This document shows, in pieces, positions 1 to 11,054 of a DNA stretch of 64,000 nucleotides. The notes under the pieces are model-generated. The model was not told where the DNA came from, made no database searches, and saw only the letters and a program-made list of their open reading frames with translations. The position numbers were made by a program, and so were the translations under genes. The DNA comes from Mariannaea sp. PMI_226 (Eukaryota > Ascomycota > Sordariomycetes > Hypocreales > Nectriaceae), in assembly GCA_024336345.1 (NCBI GenBank), contig JANFOG010000005.1, positions 930,001 to 994,000 on the forward strand. Reading direction: 5' to 3'. Positions within the stretch are counted from its first letter, which is position 1, and each line of letters opens with the position of its first letter.

Positions 1-151
1 AATTTTTTTTTTAAAAAAAAAATTGGTCCGACGCCGAGCTGAGTTTGCAGATTATTCATCCAATTCTTCACCCGCTCAATGGTAAATTCATGCATCTGTT
101 ACCCTATATCTAAAATAAAATGGCTGAGGTTGCTCGTCGCTGTAATCTCCT

Positions 152-2689
152 CTAAACCGGTAAACCTTCTTCCGATGCTTCATCTCGCTCCAATCGCTCC
201 AAACCACTTCCAACAGCTCCATATACACGCAGCGGTACCGCGATCTCAAAACTTTCGCACACGAGGTTTTCTACTGCCACAAGCACCTGCCCCCCCTTCT
301 CATCCTGCGAGATCTGTTCCAGCAGGGGGTGAATCATGGGCCGTTCTGTCCTCTCCCAATCTTCGCCTACTTGCGCAGGCACCACAAATTCAATGCGAAT
401 CTTCCAATCCAGGCTAACTCCACTCGTCACGAACTCTGGCGTCGCAGTAATCGGAATCGTAGGACTGAAGATGACCCGCCGGGAGTATAGTGTTGCTTCG
501 GATGACGCAGCGTGTACTTTGCGCGTCACTCTGTGGATGCTTGACTCAGACCGTACGGCCAACGAGGGGTCGACCTTCTCGGATGTCTCTAGCGTAGCGT
601 GTATTGCGTAACATGGGATATCGGCATCTGTGAAGTCTACCGCCATGGTGACCGCTTCTCCCAGACGGTAGGCTGGCCGGGTTAGCATCACCACTCCCAC
701 GCGTTGTCCATTTCGCGCAATTTCGAATCGATTGGGGCTTTGTTGCCCGCCTGACGTAGCATTGCTTCTCATGATGGCAAGATGGATGGAGTCCTGTGTA
801 GTGGATGATTCCTCATACACCGAAGGACGCCTCGAATTCACACCGTCTGTTGGCGAGAGCAAGATGCTGCCGCTCTCATCCCGTGGTCTCGAAACTAGAT
901 CGTCGACATACAGGAGGAAGTCGTTCATTGTTGGCGGCCGAGCGTTGACGCCGTTGGCTTTCAAGTCCCTCACCTCATTCGGAGAGTAGCTCTTCACTTT
1001 AGCCATATCTTGGAGCAATACATACGGGTTCATCAAGTCATGGCCAAGGATCTCGCCATGATTGTTGACGCTTCCGAGGACTCGAAAGGGAACTTCGATG
1101 GACCGTACTTGCTGTTCCTTGACACCTCCGACTCGCTGTGTGCCCACAACCAAGCTGTACGATATTTTGACCGCTTTGCCTCGGTGAGTTGGAGGTAGGC
1201 CCTTGGGAAGTCGGAATGAATATTCATACACACGGCTCTCCCCCGGTGCTAGTTGCAAGTCCACAAACAAAACCGATTGCGGCGTGGTCAAGAGTGGGAT
1301 GGACTTGGAGTTGGCGACTCCCCGCATCTCCTTGATCGTACTCAATTCTCCTCCTCCAAGTAAATCGCCAAGAGAGCTGCTGATCCTCCCCCAGCCAAAC
1401 CCGCGGAGTAGATTGCCATCTCGTTTGGATGTCTCCACGCCGACCACACCACCACCCTGGCCTCCCACTATTGCCTTCTTTTTCACCTGCTCAAACTGAC
1501 CGAGACTGACTAAGGAACCGTCCAGTGTGAAAGAACCCTGTATCTGGGCGTATCCCATCATCAATGACTCTGGCGCCTTTGATTGCTGGAATTGAACACC
1601 TAGACTTCGTCGGGCTGCTCGTGATTGTCCCCTGTTCACAGGCGGTTGGGTTACATACTCGGAGGCCAGTGTCTCCGAGGAATTGTTGCTCATAGAATAA
1701 AACTCTCCACTACTCCGAGGCGTGCCGCCCAGCACCCCAGAGCTAGCCAAGATGCGGGCAGCGGGGGCAGGTTGCTCATTGATGGTGGGAACGGGATCCT
1801 TGGGACGAATTGATAGGTTGTTCGAATCTGTCGGTCCCATTCTGGGACTGATCTTTTGCTCGTTTGGTGGTGGCTTCGACTGGTTTGCGGGGGTTTCCAC
1901 TGTTGAGGGTTGAGCTGCAGGGAATCGGAAGTCTGATAGTAGATTTGGTGAGGTTCTCGGCGACCTGTACTGGTTGCCTATGCGTGGAGTGTTGGGTAGG
2001 CTCGCGGAGGCGGGAATTCGACCGAATCGATCGGGAGGTGGGTAGGAGGCGTGGAATAAAGGCGAACTGGAGAGTCTAGGAGAGAATGTTGCTTTGCAAG
2101 TGTCAGAATTGGGGCCTGATGCAGAGGAATATTGTCTCGTACCTGATTGAGATGTAGTAGGTGTCACATTTTGGGCTTGGGGATGGATCTGTAAACTCGC
2201 CGCGCGTCCATGTCCACGGTTAGGTCGTTGCTGTCGCGTTGAAGGTTCATTGCGATGTGAGTATTCATCAACTGTGCTCGTCGATGCGATTGAGACGATG
2301 GAAAGAGATCTCTTGTGGGAATGGCCTGATGCAGAAGCTGGAGAGCGTTCACTGGTGCCAGCTGATTGTACAGGCCACTGTACCGAGCCTGCTCGACTAT
2401 GCGTACGGCTTGATGGCACACTTAGCGACAAAGCAGAGCGACGATGTCCTCTGCCCGAGGCACCCGACAACGGCGGGGTCAAGCCAAGGTTGGACTTGGG
2501 TCGCAGAGGAGAAACTAGACGACTGCGCTCGGGGGCGGATTGTTGTTTCGTTTGGTTCGGGCTGGATGCGACATTCTTGAAAGTGATGGTGCACTTTATT
2601 TCCTCACCAGCGAAGACGGTCTGATCGTGCCAACGAATGAAGACACGGATATTGCTCGATGCTTCGGGAGCCATGGCGACGGCCCTCAA
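152..2689 (-). CDS. RGP1: RGP1-like subunit of the Ric1-Rgp1 Rab6/Ypt6 GEF
   Basis: Single-exon gene of 845 codons. The N-terminus (residues 14-40, IRVFIRWHDQTVFAGEE followed by IKCTITFKN) is the arrestin-like beta-sandwich opening of Rgp1 proteins. The C-terminal half (after about residue 480) has further arrestin-like strands such as QLAPGESRVYEYSFRLPKG and GEAVTMAVDFTDADIPCYA. The middle (about 45-400) is Ser/Pro-rich and low complexity, as in other filamentous fungi. In yeast, Rgp1 pairs with Ric1 to activate the Rab Ypt6 at the Golgi for endosome-to-Golgi recycling; the role here is by family. Met1 and Met6 are both possible starts; Met6 (2674) begins MAPEASS and fits the family equally well. 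No intron is needed. The assignment rests on recognised motifs, not on a search. Confidence 0.82.
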   Translation of the reverse strand: MRAVAMAPEASSNIRVFIRWHDQTVFAGEEIKCTITFKNVASSPNQTKQQSAPERSRLVSPLRPKSNLGLTPPLSGASGRGHRRSALSLSVPSSRTHSRAGSVQWPVQSAGTSERSPASASGHSHKRSLSIVSIASTSTVDEYSHRNEPSTRQQRPNRGHGRAASLQIHPQAQNVTPTTSQSGTRQYSSASGPNSDTCKATFSPRLSSSPLFHASYPPPDRFGRIPASASLPNTPRIGNQYRSPRTSPNLLSDFRFPAAQPSTVETPANQSKPPPNEQKISPRMGPTDSNNLSIRPKDPVPTINEQPAPAARILASSGVLGGTPRSSGEFYSMSNNSSETLASEYVTQPPVNRGQSRAARRSLGVQFQQSKAPESLMMGYAQIQGSFTLDGSLVSLGQFEQVKKKAIVGGQGGGVVGVETSKRDGNLLRGFGWGRISSSLGDLLGGGELSTIKEMRGVANSKSIPLLTTPQSVLFVDLQLAPGESRVYEYSFRLPKGLPPTHRGKAVKISYSLVVGTQRVGGVKEQQVRSIEVPFRVLGSVNNHGEILGHDLMNPYVLLQDMAKVKSYSPNEVRDLKANGVNARPPTMNDFLLYVDDLVSRPRDESGSILLSPTDGVNSRRPSVYEESSTTQDSIHLAIMRSNATSGGQQSPNRFEIARNGQRVGVVMLTRPAYRLGEAVTMAVDFTDADIPCYAIHATLETSEKVDPSLAVRSESSIHRVTRKVHAASSEATLYSRRVIFSPTIPITATPEFVTSGVSLDWKIRIEFVVPAQVGEDWERTERPMIHPLLEQISQDEKGGQVLVAVENLVCESFEIAVPLRVYGAVGSGLERLERDEASEEGLPV

Positions 2690-5600
2690 GCGCGAGCGCG
2701 TGCGGAGAAGAGGAGTCTATTCAATGGCAGATGTGGCATTTCCGCACCAAAATCATTGTTGTCTTCTTTGCGCGCGGGTGGCAGGCGGAAGGGAGGAGTG
2801 GACAGGTCGCGGAGGATGGAATAGGGCGATCAAGGGAGCTCTCCAAGAGGCAACGTCATGGGATATTTGAAAGGAGATGGAGGAGGCTCACACTGGCGTT
2901 TGAGCAGGGGTTGACGTGCACCAATGACAGCGCGGATGCAGGTACCTCGTGGAGGTCGGAGCTCGGCCGGCCCAGGTAAGCTTCGACCACGCGCAGCGCA
3001 GTTGCTTTGACGTGAGCGCCACCTTAAAATAGTAATCAGTTAGTATGAAGTAAGAATAAGAGCTTTCAGGACATAGTATAATTCATCTAACTATGTAGGT
3101 ATTCTGAAAGGCATATTCGGTAGATATTGAGTCAGGAAATCACCGACAATGATAAGAGATACAAAATCACGATGTATGTAAGTAATTTCTTCTCAGCTAC
3201 CTACCTAGATAGGCAAGGTACAACATTTATAAGTGGTCAAGTTTGATCCCAACGCCTGAACCAAACTCTGTCTCTCCCTCTGCACCTCGTGTAACTTATT
3301 TAAAGTACAAATACCATGGAATGCTATGAATATTAGCTATCAGCCAGCTGTCTAGATGAACACAGATTTGTAATTGTTCAGATAGATTGCCAAGTCTACC
3401 TCCTCCCAGCGCTTTTGGGCTCAGTGACGGATGGATCATGGGGAAATGTGCAACTGGGCTAGCAAACCAATGAGACCTGTGATTTTTTTACTACCTCAAC
3501 ATGGCTGGTATTCAGTCATGACATAGGACGAGTACTCGAGATAGGATAACCCAACTGCCAACCTTGTTATCGATATACCTATATTTTGATAAGTCAACTA
3601 GATTGTCGGTGGATAAACTGGCAATTGTGGTATAGGGTAATGCGAATCTAGGGTTCGTAGGAGTTGGTGCTGGATTGTTCGCGGTTTTTTTTGGGGGGAT
3701 TTTACTTGGATTGAACGGCTTTCCCACAATACTGATGCTCTTCTCGCAAAAGACCGTCTGAGACTCGCGTCCAGGTCATGATAAGGCTGAGCCGGCTGGC
3801 TGACCGCCTTCTTTGGCTCTGGTGACTCTCTGGTGGCTTGAATTCGTGCCTTGATAGCGCACTCTTATATTCTCAAAATCCAACCAAGTCTTTTGTGTCT
3901 GACAGCGCACACCTCGTGTTGGGTATTGGCGATGGTATGCGAAGTTATCTACCCTGTTCGGGCTGAGGTGCTGGAACTATCGTACAGGGTAACTGGGCTG
4001 CAATCAATGTCAACGCGGGAAAGCGTGGTATCGTGATGAAGTTGGACAAGAATTCCGGCAATCGATTTTTGCCTCGATGGCATCCTAGAATCCTTCCTCC
4101 GATTCGAAAGGGAAGCGATAGACCGATGGTTTGTTGGATGCAGCTGTTCCTACCGGATCTGCCTTCGAGTACTCTACTATGGCCTAGCTATCCTTTTCTG
4201 AATGCGAACTGAGATGGGTTCTGGAACTGCGAGTAGAATGTTTAGAGAAATTCAGGGTATGAGTATGCATTTGTGAGGAGGAGACGTGATACGTTGATAA
4301 GGCTCAAGCTTGGAAACATGATGCCATGCCTTGGATTGAGGAAGCTGTTGGCCGAATGCAATATTTCAATTATTAGGAAACATGGAGCCGAAACTTGTCA
4401 AAGATGTTTCAGACTCCTTGCTACGTTGCATATGTCAATCAATCAACCACCGATTTCACTGGCTGTCACCCCTGGGGCTCACTTTGTAATGCATAAAGTA
4501 CCTACTCAGCAAGACAGGTGAATCCCTAGCCCAGTAAACAATGTAACATAATTAGTTAAAAGGAACATAATATATCTTGTTTATCAGCACGTGGTCCACT
4601 TGAAATACGTCGTTGATTACCTTGGATGCTCCAGGAGTACTGCGTACATACTTGGCGACTAACCAGAACTTCCACACATTCCGTCTGGCCACCTTTACAT
4701 ACCTGGCATATTTTGTAGTGGCCCTTGTCAGCCCTCTGCTAGTTGTTAGGCTCAACATACGCTTTTAGATCGCGTACCTGCTCATGGGTGAAAGCTGGCC
4801 ATATCGAGCCATGACAGACTATCAGATCATGAAAAAAGGACGATAAATCCCAAGCCAACTGATTGTCCGAGACGAGCTTGATCAAAGAGAAAGGGGAAGC
4901 AAAGGGCTTTGGGTCAGTTGCAGATGGCTTGTAAATCAGCAGATGCGCGCTTTTGGGGCCGGTACGGGCGCCAAATCATCTCGAAGCCTGTGGTCTGAGC
5001 CCTGGGGAAAGAATCTGGGGGACAGATCCTGGGGATGAGATTCTGGGGCTGTCGCTTTTCATGGGGCAACGTGGGAGTCAGGGCCAGTGAGGCAAACGTT
5101 GAGATTGCTACCCCCCCTTGTCTTTCCGTTGGAAGTTCTAGCTGAGTTAACGTGCGTATAATTATCATCAGGCCATCGAGCCGCCGGATCACGCAGGGTC
5201 TTCGTTGGTTAGTTGAAGGGGCCTCTTTATGGCAACACAGATCCAGAACGGCTCCGTGACGGGCGGGGAAGGGAGGGGCGTGGACGGTTCAAGCCGGCCA
5301 TGTGGCATGCCAAGCGGACTGCGATGGCCCTGTTGTTCACAAATAAATAATAATCATATCCAGCTTATGCGTACTGGTTCCTAAGCTTGACGAGGCATTG
5401 GCTCTGAGGCTCTGGTTTCTCTTGTTCCCGTTCACTTGTTCCCCTGGGGTATAGAGAGTATACATGCCTCCCTTTGTACAGGTTTAGAGTTGAGGTCTTG
5501 TCACAACCCATCAAGGTTGCGTCTGGGATGGGGGTTAAAACAGGAATAATGGACTGAACAGGCCAGGTCCATCCTACTACTCGTGGCTAGACTGGTCTCC

Positions 5601-8600
5601 AATCTCAACACAATGCGGCTCTTGAGACTTTTGGAGATCGTCTGATTATGTTCCATACAGCCGTTCTTCCCACCGGTGGGCCGAAAAGATGGAGAAGAGG
5701 AGAGAAGGGGGACAAGCAAAGGGACGCGCGAGCTGCGGAGTAATTATCAAATCCAGTACGATGCTGTAAGGATTCGTACGGGGGAGGGGGAAAGGCGACC
5801 CCACAGTTGGAGCAGACAAGCAGTGAGATGGAGATTTCAAGATTCGAGGTCCAATGATGGATCTTGATATGATATTGATCTTGAGTGGCAGTAATAAGCT
5901 TCCAGCGGCCCCCCGGTATCGTGGACGATGGGAATGGATCCTCATCGTGGGCAGTTCACGGAGTCGTGGGCCCCAATGCTCTGAAGGACACGCCGTGCAT
6001 GGAGGATGGTGTGGAGATCAACCCCGGTCGTGTCCGGCGTGACGGAGACGCAGCGGAGCCGCAATGATCCAGCAGCGAGTCTGCGGGTCCGCGACAAGCC
6101 CTCTTCCTCTTGTCTTGCCTGCCTTCGCAAGGTGTCGGCCAAGAGGAAGCTGGCAAAGCTGGATCGGAAGCCTCACGGGGACGGGAGACTAGGACGACCG
6201 GCGGCCAAGATTTTTGGAGACCAGTCTGGCCCCATGGGGTGCGAGGTTTTGACAGATTGAGGAGGATGGCTTCTGTCTGGATTCTGGAGCGACTTTGAGT
6301 CTGGAGTTCCAACGGTACGTACCCTTCAGATGGAGCGTCGCAGATTTCAAGTGCGGGGTTGAGAGCTCGCTACCCATTACGCCGAGGCAGGGCGCCCCCA
6401 AGAAAGGGCGAGGCTCACATTATGTAGCGAGTTTTTTTTTTCCCCCTTCTTCTTTCGATATGTAGGCATATTATTCGCGATTTGTGACTCTTTGGGAAGT
6501 TATTTCGTTGATTACGAAGGGGCTCAGTCCTGTGGGGGTCCCAGCATCGGCCCAACTCCAAGCGAGGGAGACATCTACAGGTGCCATATTTTACTTGACC
6601 TATACAAACAGGGACTGCACGAAGCGCAAAGAAAAAAAAATATTGGTCGATGCAGGTGAATGGGGTATTGCGTTTTCTCTGTAGTGGGCGTTAGCCAGGG
6701 CAAGTTCATGATGAAACTAGAGGCCTTCGCAGGTGCCTAGGTACGTGGTTACCATGACGCCCTGGCGTTCGATCTACGACCTAGGTAGGTTTTACAACTT
6801 CAACCAGGGAAGCTTGGCGGCAAGGTAGTCTACGTATTAGATGGAGGCCGCGCGACGTCAGGAATTGTGGGGGTACGTATGCAGTGTGGTCGTCAGGGGT
6901 GCTGCAGTGGAGGGACAAGTTCATGGCCTGTGTAATCGGAATTAAGACGCAAGCGGAATCTAAGGCAAATCATGTCCCCATCTCATATATGATGCCGCAA
7001 GAAAGGTGTGAAGCGCGGTTCCGGGGAGGGGGGGGGGGGATTGCTCAGTTGTCCAGATTATTAACCAAAATAGTTCATTTACGGCGATACGGCGGGAGGG
7101 TAGGGGGGTGAAAGAATCAAAAACCCAAGGAGAGGTTATGGGTAGAAGGAGGGATCAATGGAGGGATCATGGAGGAACACATGGAGCAAGGAGAGGGCCA
7201 CTGGAGAAACCAGAGGGTGCTGGCGAGTGAGGGATGGTTTGAGACCCGAATCGGGCAACGGTCGGATGATCTGCTAAGCCATGGCTGGCCGATGAGATAA
7301 GAATCTTCTGTGTTGTCGGCAACCAAAGCGGCCACCAAATACGTAAATGGGAAAATTAACCAGGGTAGCGTGTGGTCGAAGTGTGGCTCGGCATGGTTGA
7401 TATTGGGTAAGGTTGCTCTACGTGAGTGACAATCAGGGTGCCGACAGGGCCACGAGCCAAAAAAAAACAAGCTGCCACACGGAATATCCAGCATTGGAGA
7501 GCACAGTAGCTAATTAGCAGGCACTGCAACTCGGTAAGGAGGGTGCGGGTGACAGCGGGGAGGTAGGTAACGAAACAGTGAGGAGTGATTGTTGACTTGT
7601 CCTGTCTTGGCTTCGTTGCGGCACAAGTTTTAGGTCAACGGAGCACGGAGTACAGTATATGGTAGATCGGATCCGGGACTCTGCAGGATTTGTCAGAGAA
7701 TGATTACTGTACGAATGGCCTCCGTACTCCACGCCGTGCTCCCCCTTTGAGCGGCAGCATCGCGATGCGGATTGAGGCTGGATCGCAGCGGAGCCTCGTT
7801 TTCGGTTTTGGAGATTTGCACGGTAGGCAAGGTAGGTATTCCAAGTACTTTCTGCCATGGGTGTCTCTGGGCAAGGTTGCTCAAGAGTGGCAACTTATGA
7901 GGAAGCTTGTTGGGATGCTGTACACTCCGTGCCCTCTCGGAATTACCTAGCCACTGCAATTCCTATTACCCCTCCATCCGTGCCCACTTCTCGGGCGCGC
8001 AGTCCCGCCGTCATTGGCCACCGGTTGCGGGGAAGCTCGCAGTTCTCACACGCATCCGCTCCGGGGGCCGGCAGTGTGATTCGCGGAGCCGTTCTGTTCC
8101 ATCCACTGAGCGTGGAGGAGTGCAACATCCGAGACACCACCTGGTTTAACTTGGGGGGCATTTAGACATTCAGGCTATGGCGTAATTATGTGCTACGTAA
8201 ACAGTGCCCGTTTTGAAGTGCGGATCTGAGTTGCCCAAGGAGGGCCAGATATTACTGGATACTGGGTGGCCTGGACGGCATTAGAGAGGGTGGCGGCCTG
8301 TATCTGCGTGCGGGTAGGGCAATGGAACTGCAAGTCCGGTTATTAAAGGCAAAAGAGAAACGAAACGGGTAGGCCAAAGGGGACATACATAGCATTTGTA
8401 CTATTACATATTACTTCGTCGAATTTACGTACGGCATTGTACCGGTTATTTTTTGTTACTAATGGCGCCCAAAAATAATGCCAATCCCCCAATACATACC
8501 TGTAGCCGAGTAAATTCCGTGTAAACTGACTGTCGTCGTGTACAGGCAGAAAGCCATCGTAGCCTCTCGCAAAAAGCTACTTTCCAACTATTTGGCCTAA
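2690..8600. other. Gene-poor interval, no recognisable coding sequence
   Basis: Nearly 6 kb between the 5' end of the RGP1-like gene and the distal promoter of the aldehyde dehydrogenase gene. Short open frames (60-125 codons) occur on both strands but none shows family resemblance, a consistent exon chain or fungal coding bias. Homopolymer runs (G-run near 7028-7040, T-run near 6431) and GGTA/TACC-rich words (near 3200 and 6735-6790) are present. It could contain unspliced non-coding RNA genes that cannot be recognised from sequence alone. Confidence 0.5.
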
Positions 8601-8772
8601 GTCTATGCTAACTATAGCGTGTGCCTGCTCAGCTTATGCGTTGGGTCTGTTTTGTTCCCTCCATGCGATGCGGATGCGCTTGATATCGGGCGTCTCTCCC
8701 TTGCTCCATGACCCCATATCCCATATCCCATCAACCCATGAAGCAAGCCTCTTCGCACTCACACATGCGGTG

Positions 8773-8801
8773 CACACACACACACGCACACACACACACA
8801 A
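8773..8801. repeat. (CA)n microsatellite in the distal aldA promoter
   Basis: An almost pure CA dinucleotide tract of about 29 bases, interrupted by one CG, about 510-540 bp upstream of the aldehyde dehydrogenase start codon. Likely length-polymorphic; no function is claimed. Confidence 0.9.
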
Positions 8802-8920
8802 ACGCAGCACCCACCTGCCCCATACTACTCCATACTCCGGAGTCAAGGGCCTAGCAGTACCTTACCATAGTACACGACCCGTTACCTGCAAGCCGCGGCA
8901 GTGGCTCATGAAAAGGCGCG

Positions 8921-8970
8921 TGCCCTGGCGTGCCCTGGCGTTCCCTGGCGTTCCCTGGCGTTCCCTAACG
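8921..8970. repeat. 10-bp tandem array (TKCCCTGGCG) in aldA promoter
   Basis: Four head-to-tail 10-bp units (two TGCCCTGGCG, two TTCCCTGGCG) followed by a fifth diverged unit TTCCCTAACG and then a related TTGCCCTGCG. The period is almost one turn of B-DNA, so each unit would present the same face. It lies 344-393 bp upstream of the aldehyde dehydrogenase ATG in an otherwise non-repetitive promoter. Could be a cluster of regulator sites or simple slippage. Confidence 0.85.
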
Positions 8971-9010
8971 TTGCCCTGCGAGGTGAATGGAGTCTCGGTA
9001 CCTTTCGAGG

Positions 9011-9233
9011 CGAGGCAGTTGCGGGGAAAGGTGGATACCGCACACGCCCCTCTCCGGCCGCACACTCCCCTCCCCTTCACTTCCCATCCTGCTCCTCCTT
9101 GCCCCCCCCATCGGTCAATGCAAACCCCGCGTCGACCTTCGACATTAGATAAATACGCAGCTTCTGGCGTCTCAGGAATTGTTTTTTGTCTTCCCAGTTT
9201 CATACTCATCTCTTCATTCTTCATCTCTATAAA
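9011..9233 (+). promoter_or_regulatory. Putative proximal promoter of the aldehyde dehydrogenase gene
   Basis: TATAAA occurs at 9228-9233, about 80 bp before the ATG, within a pyrimidine-rich stretch typical of highly expressed fungal genes. Upstream, GCGGGG (near 9020) and CTCCGG (near 9052) match the CreA/Cre1 consensus SYGGRG on either strand, and TGCGG near 9019 resembles the AlcR half-site known from Aspergillus aldA. Such short matches are frequent by chance, so the TATA call is stronger than the regulator calls. Confidence 0.4.
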
Positions 9234-9313
9234 GCAGCCTCCAGTCCCTTCTCCTTTGATACCCATTTCCACTCCCCGACATTCACATTCACATTTCACA
9301 CACCTCAGACACA

Positions 9314-11054
9314 ATGGCTTTGACCGTCGAGCTCTCCACCCCCCTCACTGGTACCTACCAGCAGCCCATTGGCCTGTACGTATATCCTTCTCTCTCATTA
9401 TTCGATGTCTACCTTCCGACCGTGGCACTATATTACTATATATGTCTATATATTTCCTTGCTCGCAGTTGCTAATACAGACACACAGCTACATCGACGGC
9501 AAGTGGGTTGAGGGTGTTGACAAGAAGAAGTTCGAGGTTATCAACCCCTCCACCGAGGAGGTCATCACCTCCGTCTGCGAGGGTACCGAGAAGGATATTG
9601 ACCTTGCTGTTTCCGCCGCCCGAAAGGCCTTTGAGGGCACCTGGAAGAAGGTCTCCCCCAACGAGCGAAGCGTCTTGATGCTCAAGCTCGCCGACCTCGC
9701 TGAGAAGAACAAGGAGCTCCTCGCTGCCGTCGAGTCTCTCGACAACGGAAAGTCCATCAGCAACGCCCGCGGTGATGTCGGTGCCGTCATCGGATGCATC
9801 CGATACTACGGAGGCTGGGCCGACAAGATCGAGGGCAAGACCATTGACATCGCCCCTGGCATGTTCCACTACACCCGCCCTGAGCCTGTAAGTTATTTCT
9901 TCCGACCTGGTCATGTCATGCCATTGCCGGCGCTAACCCCCATCCTCCCCAGATTGGTGTGTGCGGTCAGATCATCCCCTGGAACTTCCCTCTTCTCATG
10001 CTTGCCTGGAAGATTGGCCCTGCCCTGGCCACCGGTAACACCATTGTCATGAAGACCGCTGAGCAGACCCCTCTCTCTGCCCTTGTTTTCGCTCAGCTTG
10101 TTCACGAGGCCGGCTTCCCCGCTGGTGTTTTCAACCTCGTCTCTGGTTTCGGCAAGACCGCCGGTGCCGCTCTCTCTTCCCACATGGATGTTGACAAGAT
10201 TGCCTTCACTGGTTCCACCGTTATTGGCCGAACCATCATGAAGGCTGCTGCCTCTTCCAACCTCAAGAAGGTCACCCTCGAGCTTGGTGGCAAGTCCCCC
10301 AACATCGTCTTCGCCGATGCCGATATCGAGGAGGCTATCAACTGGGTCAACTTCGGTATCTACTACAACCACGGCCAGTGCTGCTGTGCCGGTACTCGTA
10401 TCTTCGTCCAGGAGTCCATCTACGACAAGTTCCTTGAGGCCTTCAAGAAGCGCGCCGAGGAGAACAAGGTCGGCGACCCCTTCAACGAGGAGACTTTCCA
10501 GGGTCCTCAGGTCTCTCAGCTCCAGTACGACCGTATCATGAGCTACATCAAGTCCGGTAAGGAGGAGGGTGCCACCGTCGTCACTGGTGGTGAGCGTCTC
10601 GGCAACAAGGGCTACTTCATCAAGCCCACCATCTTCTCCGATGTTACCCCCAGCATGAAGATTATGCAGGAGGAGATCTTCGGACCCGTCTGCGCCATCT
10701 CCAAGTTCAAGGACGAGAAGGAGGTCATCGACCTTGCCCACGACACCAACTACGGTCTTGCCGCTGCTGTCCACACCAAGAACATCAACACCGCTCTCCG
10801 TGTGAGCAACTCCCTGAAGGCCGGTACCGTCTGGGTCAACTGTGAGTATCTCCCTTTATATCCCTACCCACTAGCCCCCGCCATGAAGCAACGAAGAATC
10901 CGTGCTAACTCATCGCCTAGGCTACAACATGCTTCACCACCAGCTCCCCTTCGGTGGATTCAAGGAGTCCGGTATCGGCCGAGAGCTCGGAGAGGCTGCC
11001 CTCGCCAACTACACGCAAAACAAGTCTGTTGGCATTATGCTCCAGGATAACTAA
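9314..11054 (+). CDS. aldA: NAD(P)+-dependent aldehyde dehydrogenase (AldA type)
   Basis: Four exons by splice consensus and frame: 9314-9375, 9488-9887, 9953-10841, 10921-11054, giving 494 aa, the usual ALDH length. It oxidises aldehydes (acetaldehyde in the ethanol-utilisation pathway of fungi) to acids, by family. Visible landmarks: Asn165 in IPWNFPLLM, the Rossmann motif FTGSTVIGR (about 239-247), general base Glu264 in [11 protein letters not shown], and the nucleophile Cys298 in GQCCCAGTR. The end SVGIMLQDN lacks an obvious peroxisomal or ER signal, and the N-terminus looks cytosolic. The first exon is only 62 nt, followed by a 112-nt intron. Codons are strongly C-ending, implying high expression; this bias also creates a 287-codon antisense open frame that is a shadow. 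The exact cofactor preference cannot be read from the sequence. Confidence 0.95.

Noticed and set aside
8605..9474. 289-codon open frame overlapping the aldA promoter and first intron
   Set aside because: It runs through the CA microsatellite, the 10-bp array and the leader, and reads across the real first exon in another frame.
9911..10774. 287-codon open frame antisense to the aldehyde dehydrogenase
   Set aside because: It is produced by the strong C/G-ending codon bias of the sense gene; the peptide is Gly/Leu/Val/Asp-rich and lacks family features. Similar shadows face eS8, the secreted protein and the BLOC1S1-like gene.
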